From NCBI GenBank assembly GCA_012797575.1, contig JAAZOW010000122.1, positions 1-13,181 on the forward strand: a DNA stretch of 13,181 nucleotides, given 5' to 3'. A program made the translations under genes and the position numbers. This DNA is from Methanomicrobiales archaeon. Lineage in GTDB: Archaea > Halobacteriota > Methanomicrobia > Methanomicrobiales > Methanoculleaceae. Positions 6,323-13,181 of the stretch are shown here, piece by piece (the first letter of the stretch is position 1; each line of letters begins with the position of its first letter). The notes below the pieces were generated by a model that was given only the letters and a program-made list of their open reading frames with translations, searched no databases and was not told the DNA's origin.

Positions 6323-7267
6323 ATGGCGAAGAAGGCTGTAGTAGTCGCGCTTGGCGGCAACGCTATCCTGCGACACCATGAGGTGGGTACCGCTGAGGGG
6401 CAGCTTGCAAATGTCCGCCGGACCTCGCAGCAGATCGCAAGGATCATCCGTGAGGGCTATCCGGTCGTCGTCACTCACGGGAACGGGCCCCAGGTGGGGG
6501 ATATCCTTCTCCGAAATGAGATGGCGAAGGATACCCTCCCGCCGATGCCGCTCGATATATGCGGTGCGGAGAGTCAGGGAATGATCGGGTATATGCTCCA
6601 GCAGTCTCTGAACGAGACCCTCCGGGCGGCAGGGCTCGACTATCCGGTGGTGACGGTGCTGACGCAGACCGTGGTGGATATCGACGATCCGGCGTTTGAG
6701 AATCCGACAAAACCCATAGGCCCATTCTATACCGAGGCGCAGGCACAGGATCTCGCGGAGAAGAAGGGCTGGAAGATGGTGTACATCCAGGGTAAGGGTT
6801 ACCGGCGGGTGGTTCCCTCACCGCGTCCGATCGCCCTCGTGGAGGGTGAGGCGATAACCCGGCTCGTCAGGGATGGTATGGTCGTGATCGCCGCAGGCGG
6901 GGGCGGCATCCCGGTAGTCGCCAATCCACGCGGCCCCCTTCGAGGTGTCGAGGGAGTGGTGGATAAAGACTACACCGCGGCGCTCCTCGCCGGGCTCATC
7001 GGTGCCGATGATCTCCTCATCCTGACCGACGTTGAGTGCGTCTTCTTAAACTATGGGGGCCCTGATCAGCAGCCTATCCGCGAGATGACGGTTGCGGAGG
7101 CGAAGCAACACCTCGCCGAGACGCATTTCCCACCAGGGAGCATGGGGCCTAAGATTGAAGCGGCCATACGATTCCTTGAGGCTGGAGGGCGCCGGGTGGT
7201 CATAACATCGCTCGACTCGGCATGTGACGCCCTTGCCGGTCGGGTGGGGACCTGGATCCACCCGTAG
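6323..7267 (+). CDS. arcC: carbamate kinase
   Basis: This 314-aa cytoplasmic kinase transfers phosphate from carbamoyl phosphate to ADP, giving ATP, ammonia and CO2. It is the last step of the arginine deiminase pathway. Amino-acid-kinase-fold motifs are intact: ALGGNA (9-14), HGNGPQVG (52-59), PTKPIGPFY (128-136), VVPSPRP (163-169), AAGGGGIPV (190-198), VDKD (213-216), LTDVE (234-238) and GSMGPKI (272-278). The length matches the family (about 310 aa). The ATG at 6323 is chosen because GGGGTGA (6311-6317), which contains the deiminase stop, is 5 nt upstream. A start at 6287 would overlap the deiminase gene. The gene is cotranscribed with arcA. Confidence 0.95.
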   Translation: MAKKAVVVALGGNAILRHHEVGTAEGQLANVRRTSQQIARIIREGYPVVVTHGNGPQVGDILLRNEMAKDTLPPMPLDICGAESQGMIGYMLQQSLNETLRAAGLDYPVVTVLTQTVVDIDDPAFENPTKPIGPFYTEAQAQDLAEKKGWKMVYIQGKGYRRVVPSPRPIALVEGEAITRLVRDGMVVIAAGGGGIPVVANPRGPLRGVEGVVDKDYTAALLAGLIGADDLLILTDVECVFLNYGGPDQQPIREMTVAEAKQHLAETHFPPGSMGPKIEAAIRFLEAGGRRVVITSLDSACDALAGRVGTWIHP

Positions 7268-7285
7268 CTCCACCCGGCCCCAACC

Positions 7286-7293
7286 TTTATATA
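7286..7293 (+). promoter_or_regulatory. strong archaeal TATA box (TTTATATA)
   Basis: This is a perfect-looking TATA box in the 61-bp gap after carbamate kinase. The predicted start of transcription is near 7312-7316, only about 13-17 nt before the ATG at 7329. The leader would be very short, with GGCGGTGA (7312-7319) at its very 5' end. It is the clearest archaeal signal in the window. Confidence 0.8.
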
Positions 7294-7328
7294 CTAACTT
7301 CCCGATCACCCGGCGGTGAAGGACTGCT

Positions 7329-7667
7329 ATGGCAAATAATTTCTGGGTAGGTGTCATCGTCGGGTGGCTCGTAGGGCTCATCCTCGGCTTCCTGTTACCG
7401 GTCATCGGACCATTGATTGGAGGATTCGTCGCTGGCTGGATAGTCAGAGGCGGGATCGGGAACGCTGCAAAGGCCGGGCTGTTTGCCGGCATCATCGGCG
7501 CCATCGTCATATCGATACTGGTTCTCGTCGGTGGAACGGTTTTCCTTGGGGCATTCGGGCTCGTCGCGGGTATCGGGACATCGATTGTCATCATCGTATC
7601 GGCGTTCATCTATCAGGGGATCCTCTCCCTGATCGGCGGCGCTATCGCTGGAGCGATCCGGCGGTGA
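7329..7667 (+). CDS. small multi-spanning membrane protein, DUF5518-like
   Basis: A 112-aa, very hydrophobic, glycine-rich protein. About four membrane segments can be placed near residues 5-37, 46-68, 70-90 and 94-110, with a basic C-terminus (RR). The pattern of GxxxG-rich helices and the motif GGFVAGWIVRGGIGNAAKAG (31-50) resemble the DUF5518 family found in methanogens and haloarchaea. I am moderately sure of that name. The function is unknown. The ATG at 7329 has GGCGGTGA 9 nt upstream and its own strong TATA box, so it is transcribed apart from the arcAC genes. It is followed by a hairpin cluster. Confidence 0.75.
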   Translation: MANNFWVGVIVGWLVGLILGFLLPVIGPLIGGFVAGWIVRGGIGNAAKAGLFAGIIGAIVISILVLVGGTVFLGAFGLVAGIGTSIVIIVSAFIYQGILSLIGGAIAGAIRR

Positions 7668-7670
7668 GCA

Positions 7671-7748
7671 TTGGAGAGGCCTGGAGTGGATCCCCACCCC
7701 TGGACCTCTCCAGCCTCCCGGCTGGATTGCAGTGAGGAGCGCCCCTCA
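7671..7748. terminator. hairpin cluster between convergent genes, possible terminator
   Basis: Just after the small membrane protein gene, GGAGAGG (7673-7679) pairs with CCTCTCC (7705-7711). An overlapping stem CCAGCC (7710-7715) pairs with GGCTGG (7720-7725), with a 4-nt loop. A third stem is TGAGG (7733-7737) with CCTCA (7744-7748). The first two share bases 7710-7711 and so exclude each other in full form. A pyrimidine-rich stretch follows on the plus strand (about 7760-7780). This is a likely transcription end for the plus-strand gene and perhaps for the opposing MFS remnant. Confidence 0.45.
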
Positions 7749-7786
7749 GGCATCGCCGCTATCTCTCTTCTTCTGCTCTGACTGGC

Positions 7787-8500
7787 TTATGGGACGAGAT
7801 CCCTCGCCTCCTTCCGGACCCACGTAGCGATGCGCGCCCGATAGATCCAGAGGTAGGTAGCCACCGCTACAATCTCGACGATGACGACGTAAGCGACGAT
7901 ATGGGCGAGGGACACCTCGTAGAGGATACCCATCACGACGCTCCCGATGAACCACGTCGCCCCGAAGGCTGCACTCAAGATGCCGTAAGCTTCCCCCCTG
8001 TACTCGAGTGCTGTGGACTCTGCGATCGATGCGCGGACCACTGTCTCAGAGAGCCCGATCCCGGCTCCCCAGGCGAGTGACCCCGCTATCACCAGACTCG
8101 GAGTGAGCGAGAAGGCGAGCAGGGCCGTCACGGTGACTGAGATCACCATTGTGGTATCGGGCGTGATCGACCGGGCCTTCATATGGAAGGAGATGAGGGG
8201 AAAGTTGGCAAATCCGGCCATACTGAAGAAGATGAACGCGGCGTAGGGCGCAATTCCGGGCAGGTTTGCAAACACTTTGCCGCCTCTGCCCACCCGCACC
8301 TCCAGGCGTCCGGGTTTTGGCACTGCCGATTGAGCGTGGAGGAGGCTTGCGGCAACACCGGCGAGTGGGAACCCGAGCAGGGGGATGAGGTGGACCGAGA
8401 TGTCTCTGATTCCTTGATTGGCACCCGGCGGAGAATCTGGCACCTTCTTCGGGGATTGGCAACCGATATTTATGTGTGTGGTGCTCCGGGTGCGCATCAA
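7787..8500 (-). pseudogene. truncated MFS transporter remnant (C-terminal part only)
   Basis: The minus-strand frame is open for 237 codons. Only the C-terminal portion of a major facilitator protein is recognisable. A helix at IPLLGFPLAGVAASLLHA (about 39-56) is followed by a loop, then a helix around YAAFIFFSMAGFANFPLI. The last helices contain WGAGIGLSETVVRASIAE, EYRGEAYGILSAAFG and GSVVMGILYE. The N-terminal half with motif A is missing. The short distance between the helix ending FHMK and the next ones suggests an internal deletion too. The first 30 codons do not look like transporter sequence. A GTG at 8443 is a likely translation start because a good TATA box lies 25 nt upstream; this would give 218 aa. 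It may still be expressed, but it is unlikely to work as a normal 12-helix transporter. Confidence 0.6.
8464..8474 (-). promoter_or_regulatory. TATA-like promoter of the MFS remnant
   Basis: The minus strand reads CATAAATATCG here. The expected transcript start near 8444 coincides with an in-frame GTG at 8443-8441, which would make the message leaderless. The same AT-rich patch read on the plus strand could also serve the downstream MFS gene. Confidence 0.5.
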
Positions 8501-8529
8501 TGGACTTATCCCCGGCGGGAGTAAATGCT

Positions 8530-8536
8530 CTATAAC
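8530..8536 (+). promoter_or_regulatory. candidate TATA box of the intact MFS gene (CTATAAC)
   Basis: A short TATA-like element lies 70 nt before the MFS start codon. Transcription would begin near 8558, in the middle of the 13-bp tandem repeat. An alternative box on the plus strand is ATATTTATG at 8466-8474. Confidence 0.4.
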
Positions 8537-8543
8537 GAGAGAG

Positions 8544-8582
8544 TCCGGGCAGGGAATCCAGGCAGGGGGTCCGGGCAGGTGT
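8544..8582. repeat. three tandem copies of a 13-bp repeat before the MFS gene
   Basis: The units are TCCGGGCAGGGAA (8544-8556), TCCAGGCAGGGGG (8557-8569) and TCCGGGCAGGTGT (8570-8582). The first eight bases of the units differ at only one position. The array covers the predicted transcription start of the MFS gene, where a repressor would bind to block the polymerase. An operator role is inferred from position only. Confidence 0.6.
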
Positions 8583-8605
8583 AGATCCTTAGAGGTGCCC
8601 GGAGA

Positions 8606-9985
8606 ATGATAACAGAACAGGAAGAAGAGTCGTTGTATTCGCGAAGATTCATCCTCATCCTCATCACCATCGCCACGTTCCTAAACCCCTTCACCGGCAC
8701 CGCCGTCAATCTCGCCCTGCCCGCCATCGGGGCTGAGTTTTCCGCCGATGCCACAACACTCGCCTGGATCTCCAGCGCCTACCTCCTCGCGTCGGTCATC
8801 TTCCTCCTCCCGGCGGGGAGGCTCGGCGACTCCCGGGGAAGGGTCACCGTCTTCATGACCGGGATCGTGGTCTACACCGCCGGCACCATCCTTGCCGTCT
8901 TTACGCCCACGATCGGCATGCTCCTCCTCTTCCGGTTCATTCAGGGGATTGGCGGAGCCATGCTCTACGCAAACAGCATGGCTCTGATCACCCACCTCTA
9001 CCCGCCCGGTGAGCGGGGGTATGCGATCGGGCTCAACATCACCGCTGTCTACGCTGCGCTCTCCCTCGGGCCGTTTCTTGGGGGCATCCTGACCCAGTTC
9101 TTCGGCTGGCGGAGCATCTTTATCGTGACTGCGTTCATCGCTGTCCCGGTTCTCTTCTCTGGAGGCAGGTTCCCGGCATTCCTCAACGATCGGCACCGTG
9201 AAGACTTTGACATGCCCGGACTGGTTCTCTCCTCGACCCTGATCCTCTGCCTCTTCCTGGGCCTTGCCCGGGCTAACACCCCTGGTGGTGTAGCGCTCCT
9301 CGTAGCGGCGATCGTGCTCGGGGTGGCCTTCTACCGGGTGGAGCAGCACCGCCCCTCCCCCCTCCTCCCGGTCTCACTGCTCACATCGAACCGGGTCTTT
9401 GCCGCATCGAACGCCGCCGCCCTGATCAACTACAGCGCCACCTACGCGGTCGGGTTCCTCCTCTCCCTCTATCTCCAGTACATCCGGGGTTACGAACCCG
9501 CCGCCGCGGGCACGCTCCTTCTGGTCCTGCCGGCCATCCAGATCTTCATCGCACCGGCGGCAGGCCGCCTTGCCGACCGGATACGTCCCGGGCTCGTCGC
9601 TGCAGCAGGGATGGCGCTCTCAGCCGCTTGTTTCTTTGGCCTTGCCACCCTCTCGGAGACGACGTCGATCACCGGGCTCGTCGCGCTCCTGGCTGTCCTG
9701 GGCGTCGGGGTCGGGTTTTTTTCGTCTCCGAATACCTCCGCCGTCATGGGGAGCGTGGAGAAGCGCCACTACGGGAGCGCATCCGCGATGGTTGCGATGA
9801 TGCGGTCACTTGGGATGATGATGGGTATGGGAATGATACTTGTGGTCTTTGCGTTCATGCTGGGGTCGACCGCTGTCACGCCGGCGATATTCCCGGAGTT
9901 CCTCCGAAGCGTGAACCTGATACTCCTGGTATTTGCGGTCCTCTCACTCTTAGGCGTCTTTCTCTCCCTGAAAAAGAACGAGTGA
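8606..9985 (+). CDS. MFS drug-efflux transporter, DHA2 (EmrB/QacA) type
   Basis: A 459-aa integral membrane proton antiporter, probably exporting drugs or other small toxic compounds. It has the DHA2 hallmarks. NPFTGTAVNLALPAIG (27-42) corresponds to the first-helix motif. Motif A is GRLGDSRGR (71-79), and motif C is LGPFLGG (154-160), which marks antiporters. The length and helix density fit 14 membrane segments. The ATG at 8606 is supported by AGAGGTG (8591-8597), 8 nt upstream. A diverged but very similar copy follows at 10170-11547. The C-terminus is short and basic (LKKNE). The substrate is not predictable. This is the only complete MFS gene of the three here. Confidence 0.92.
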   Translation: MITEQEEESLYSRRFILILITIATFLNPFTGTAVNLALPAIGAEFSADATTLAWISSAYLLASVIFLLPAGRLGDSRGRVTVFMTGIVVYTAGTILAVFTPTIGMLLLFRFIQGIGGAMLYANSMALITHLYPPGERGYAIGLNITAVYAALSLGPFLGGILTQFFGWRSIFIVTAFIAVPVLFSGGRFPAFLNDRHREDFDMPGLVLSSTLILCLFLGLARANTPGGVALLVAAIVLGVAFYRVEQHRPSPLLPVSLLTSNRVFAASNAAALINYSATYAVGFLLSLYLQYIRGYEPAAAGTLLLVLPAIQIFIAPAAGRLADRIRPGLVAAAGMALSAACFFGLATLSETTSITGLVALLAVLGVGVGFFSSPNTSAVMGSVEKRHYGSASAMVAMMRSLGMMMGMGMILVVFAFMLGSTAVTPAIFPEFLRSVNLILLVFAVLSLLGVFLSLKKNE

Positions 9986-10169
9986 GGGTATGGCAGCACC
10001 TGTTCGAAAGGCCCGCCCCTGGCAGCCTGAGGGAGTTCGTGACTTTGGCGGCAATCACCGCATGATGGTGATCCAGGTGTATCAGTGTTCTTATCCCTGG
10101 TGAGTACAGACACTCTCTATGCATAACCCGGGTCGAGGTGGGATTTCCCGGGGTGCATGAGGGATAACG
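9986..10169. other. intergenic region between the duplicated MFS genes
   Basis: This 184-bp gap contains a perfect 6-bp inverted repeat, ATCACC (10054-10059) with GGTGAT (10067-10072). Further right it contains the promoter area of the second MFS copy. No gene is seen. Confidence 0.4.
10116..10152 (+). promoter_or_regulatory. candidate promoter and paired CCCGGG sites of the second MFS copy
   Basis: TCTATGCATAACC (10116-10128) is TATA-like. Two CCCGGG palindromes at 10127-10132 and 10147-10152 lie 20 bp apart and bracket the predicted start near 10148. The arrangement recalls the CCGGG-containing repeats before the first MFS copy, so a shared regulator is possible. Confidence 0.35.
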
Positions 10170-11547
10170 TTGACGCAGGAAGAAGAACCGTCGTATTCGC
10201 GAAGACTCATCCTCATCCTCATCACCATCGCCACGTTCCTAAACCCCTTCACCGGCACCGCCGTCAATCTCGCCCTGCCCGCCATCGGGGCTGAATTTTC
10301 CGCCGATGCCGCCACGCTCGCCTGGATCACGAGTGCTTACCTCCTCGCGTCGGTCATCTTCCTCCTCCCGGCGGGGAGGCTCGGCGACTCCCGGGGAAGG
10401 GTCACCGTCTTCATGACCGGGATCGTGGTCTACACCGTCGGCTCCCTCCTCTCCGTCTTTACGCCCACGATCGGCATGCTCCTCCTCTTTCGGTTCATCC
10501 AGGGAGTCGGCGGTGCGATGATCTATGCAAACAGCGTAGCCCTGATCACGTACCTCTACCCGCCCGGTGAGCGGGGGTATGCGATCGGGCTCAATACCAC
10601 CGCCGTTTACGCTGGCCTCTCCCTCGGACCGTTTCTTGGTGGCGCCCTGACCCAGTTCTTCGGCTGGCGGAGCACCTTCATCGTGACCGTGCTCATCGCC
10701 GCTCCGGTCCTCGTCTATGCCAGAATATTCCCGGCGTTTCTGAACGAACGACGTCAGGAACATTTTGACGTCCCGGGCCTGATTCTCTCTTCAGCCCTGA
10801 TCCTCTGCCTCTTCCTGGGCCTCGCCAGAGCGACTACCCCCGGTGGCATAGTGCTCCTCGTAGCGGCGCTCGGGCTCGGGGTGATCTTTTATCAGGTGGA
10901 ACGGCGGCACCCTTCCCCCCCTCCTCCCGGTCTCGTTGCTCACATCGAACCGGGTCTTTGCCGCATCGAACGCCGCCGCCCTGATCAACTACAGCGCCAC
11001 CTACGCGGTCGGGTTCCTCCTCTCCCTCTATCTCCAGTACATCCGGGGTTACGAGCCCATCGCCGCGGGCACGCTTCTTCTGGTGCAGCCGGTCATCCAG
11101 GTCTTTATCGCTCCTATCTCGGGCCGTCTCGCCGACCGCATGCAACCCGGGCACGTCGCTTCAGTGGGGATGGCGCTCTCAGCCATCTGTCTATTCGGTC
11201 TTGCCACACTCTCAGAGAAAACGTCAATTACAGCGATCATCGCGCTTCTGGCCGTCCTGGGCGTCGGGGTCGGACTCTTCTCGTCCCCGAATACCACCGC
11301 CATCATGGGTTGTGTGAAGGCAAAATTCTACGGGAGTGCGTCGGCGATGACGGCGATGATGCGTTCACTTGGCATGATGCTGAGCATGGGCGCGGTCCTT
11401 GTGGTCTTTGCGCTCATAATGGGGTCAACTGCTGTCACACCGACGATATTTCCGGAGTTCTTGAAGAGTCTACACCTGATCTTCCTCGCGTTCGGTATCT
11501 TCTCGGCCTTCGGGGTTATTTTATCGCTCAGCAGGAACAGATGTTGA
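10170..11547 (+). pseudogene. second MFS DHA2 transporter copy, frameshifted
   Basis: This is a tandem duplicate of the MFS gene at 8606-9985. The first ~250 codons (to about 10920) match the intact copy, including motif A and motif C. The rest of the homology is in the next frame, ending at TGA 11545-11547. The cause is visible: the run of C is seven long at 10915-10921 but six long at the same place in the intact copy (9357-9362). The offset between the copies is 1558 before and 1559 after this point. Without correction, translation continues out of frame to a stop ending at 11621. The start is a TTG (10170) with GAGGG 6 nt upstream, and no in-frame ATG or GTG is available. Corrected, it would encode 458 aa. 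It could be a pseudogene, a phase-variable gene or a sequencing error. Confidence 0.85.
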
Positions 11548-11598
11548 TGGATTTCTACCTGATGCCTGAACTCTCCTCTCTGGAGCCTAAAGGAAGCG

Positions 11599-11606
11599 TT
11601 AAGATA
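11599..11606 (+). promoter_or_regulatory. candidate TATA box of the HerA-like gene (TTAAGATA)
   Basis: TTAAGATA is preceded by purine-rich AAAGGAAGC. The predicted transcript start is near 11627-11630, just before the ATG at 11634. The message would therefore be almost leaderless, which fits the lack of a good ribosome site. Confidence 0.4.
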
Positions 11607-11633
11607 CCAGACATCCTGTGATCACCGTATCGG

Positions 11634-13181
11634 ATGGATCTCGTCATCGGGAGGGTTGGCGATCAGGATGTCGCCGTCGATGCTCAGGAGCTTGTCACGG
11701 GGCGGACCTGTATCATCGCGCAGTCGGGCGCCGGGAAGAGCTGGGGCATCGCGGTCCTCTGTGAACAGCTCCTCAAAGCGCAGATAGGGTTCTGCCTCAT
11801 AGATACAGAGGGAGAGTACTTCTCGCTCAAGGATCGGTTCTCCCTCACCTGGATCGGTTCAGTTGAGGGTTGTGACGCGGCGATCGGGGAGGCCGATGTC
11901 AGAATGGTGATGCACGATGCGATCCGCTCCAGGGCCGCGGTGATCTTTGATGTCTCGGAAGCGGTGGATATGCGCGGCGAGGTCTCGAAGCTCGCCGAGA
12001 TCCTCTACGATCTGGAGAGCCGGTTACGGCAGCCCTTCCTGCTGATCGTGGAGGAGGCGGACAAGTTCATCCCCCAGATCGGCGTCTCCGTAGAAAAGAT
12101 CGAAGAGATATCCCGCCGGGGACGGAAACGTGGCCTCGGTCTGATGGTCGCGACCCAGCGCCCCTCGCTCGTGACAAAAAATGTCCTTTCACAGTGCAAC
12201 AGCCAGATCATCGGGAAGCTCTCGATAGAAAACGATCTGAAAGCGGTCAGTCTCTTCTTCTCGTCCCGCAGAGAGGTCGAGGAGCTCGCAGAACTTGAGC
12301 CGGGAGAGTTCTTCGTGATGGGCGGACTCTCTCGGGGGAAGATGAAGATGAAGTTCCGCGACCGGGTGACGGAGCATAGGGGGGTGACGCCCCGCCTCGT
12401 GCCTGCACCGCCGGTCTCACCGGTCCCGCCGCCAGAGCCGCCGACCCCCTCCCGGGAGGGAGAAGACCTTCCCGTCGCCGGGAACGCGGTCATCCCGATG
12501 ATCCACCGTGAAGAGGCGTTTGATATAGCGATGACGAAGCGGAGACGCCGGTTCCGGATACTCGAGCCTGAAGAGCGTATCGTATCCGCTGAGCAGGTCT
12601 ACCGGCCGCTTCTTGAGGTGGAGGCCCGCTACATTGGTGGGCTTATCCGGAAGGTGACGAAGACGGTATCATTCACCCTCGACGCCTGCACCGGCTGCAT
12701 CGTCGAGCTGGACCGTGGGATGAAAGTCAGGCCCGGGTTCTCAGAGCTTTTGGGACTCGATGAGGCGGCGGTGAAGATCGTCGCAGGGCTTGCGAACGGC
12801 GGCTCGACGATGGCCGAGATCGAGGCTGATACCCGTCTTCCACCCGGCATCGTGAAGAAGGCGGTGAAGCAGCTCCGCAAGGCGAAGCTCGTCACCGAGG
12901 TGAAGACGATGGGCGATGTGGTGGTCTATGTGCCCCTGCTCACTGGCGATATCCCCGAACTACATGCACTCAGGCGGGGTGCGGATCTCCCGATGGAGCC
13001 GCTTCAGGAGGCACCCCTCGATGTGAAGATCACGGAGTCGGCCATCCGGGTCATCCTGAAGGGGCTTGAGCCGACGGCCGAGATTGTCAGGGTTGAGACG
13101 ATCTACTACCCTGTCTATGAGGTCCGGTTTGCATCTGAGCACGGGGAGCGTTCGATCGTCATCGATGGCATCTCCGGAAGG
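11634..13181 (+). CDS. HerA-like (DUF87) ATPase, 3' end outside the window
   Basis: The frame is open from ATG 11634 to the window end (516 codons, no stop). It encodes a FtsK/HerA-superfamily ATPase, which in this family acts as a hexameric DNA translocase. Visible motifs are Walker A AQSGAGKS (29-36), DTEGEY (58-62 preceded by Asp57), Walker B FLLIVEEAD (135-143), the Arg-rich RRGRKRG (161-167) and the sensor ATQRPS (173-178). A proline-rich linker (about 253-272) leads to a second domain of more than 200 residues with a CTGC pair and a winged-helix-like segment (GSTMAEIEADTRLPPGIVKK). A stop in frame at 11619-11621 rules out a longer N-terminus. No nurA, mre11 or rad50 lies upstream, so this is probably not the standard DNA-end-resection helicase. 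Its role is unknown. Confidence 0.85.
   Translation, partial: MDLVIGRVGDQDVAVDAQELVTGRTCIIAQSGAGKSWGIAVLCEQLLKAQIGFCLIDTEGEYFSLKDRFSLTWIGSVEGCDAAIGEADVRMVMHDAIRSRAAVIFDVSEAVDMRGEVSKLAEILYDLESRLRQPFLLIVEEADKFIPQIGVSVEKIEEISRRGRKRGLGLMVATQRPSLVTKNVLSQCNSQIIGKLSIENDLKAVSLFFSSRREVEELAELEPGEFFVMGGLSRGKMKMKFRDRVTEHRGVTPRLVPAPPVSPVPPPEPPTPSREGEDLPVAGNAVIPMIHREEAFDIAMTKRRRRFRILEPEERIVSAEQVYRPLLEVEARYIGGLIRKVTKTVSFTLDACTGCIVELDRGMKVRPGFSELLGLDEAAVKIVAGLANGGSTMAEIEADTRLPPGIVKKAVKQLRKAKLVTEVKTMGDVVVYVPLLTGDIPELHALRRGADLPMEPLQEAPLDVKITESAIRVILKGLEPTAEIVRVETIYYPVYEVRFASEHGERSIVIDGISGR

Noticed and set aside
8681..9349. Minus-strand frame opposite the intact MFS gene, mirrored at 10239-10763 in the copy
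   Set aside because: It is duplicated only because the MFS gene is duplicated. The acidic, low-complexity product is a typical antisense shadow.
10936..11547. Separate gene starting at TTG 10936
   Set aside because: It begins inside a transporter homologous region and is simply the downstream part of the frameshifted MFS copy.
12005..12493. Minus-strand frame inside the HerA-like gene
   Set aside because: It overlaps the conserved ATPase core coding in the other direction and has no domain.
1..13181. CRISPR array, insertion sequence or prophage
   Set aside because: No spaced direct repeats, transposase, integrase or phage structural motifs were seen. The only large repeat is the MFS duplication.

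Overview
The window looks like chromosomal DNA from a GC-rich methanogenic archaeon, probably of the order Methanomicrobiales (Methanoculleus-like). This placement is an inference. It rests on archaeal TATA-like boxes (the clearest is TTTATATA at 7286-7293), ribosome sites of the GGTGA type just before several starts, a DUF362 protein fused to two [4Fe-4S] ferredoxin motifs, and a HerA-like ATPase. No rRNA, convincing tRNA, insertion sequence or CRISPR array was seen.

Left part (1-4340). A small unknown protein gene on the plus strand faces four minus-strand genes. These read from right to left as ABC ATPase, ABC-2 permease, a DUF4097-type repeat lipoprotein, and a DUF362 ferredoxin protein. 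The first three are tightly packed (7-nt gap, then a 4-nt overlap), so they form an operon for a drug- or lipid-type exporter with a surface lipoprotein. The DUF362 gene follows after 62 bp and may have its own weak promoter.

Centre (4341-7748). A 678-bp intergenic region with two inverted repeats separates the ABC operon from a divergent arginine deiminase / carbamate kinase pair. Together these two enzymes give ATP from arginine if an ornithine carbamoyltransferase is supplied from elsewhere. A possible 45-residue secreted peptide ORF ends inside the ribosome site of the deiminase gene. Next comes a small multi-spanning membrane protein with a clear promoter of its own, followed by a cluster of hairpins.

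Right part (7787-11547) is a major facilitator (MFS) region. It holds a minus-strand remnant carrying only the C-terminal part of an MFS protein, a full-length DHA2-type MFS gene, and a tandem duplicate of that gene. The duplicate is broken by one extra C in a poly-C run (C7 against C6). The copies share long identical blocks, so the duplication is recent or is kept similar by gene conversion. A 13-bp tandem repeat lies over the predicted transcription start of the intact copy.

Far right (11634-13181). A HerA-like (DUF87) ATPase gene with a proline-rich linker and an extra C-terminal domain runs off the window end.
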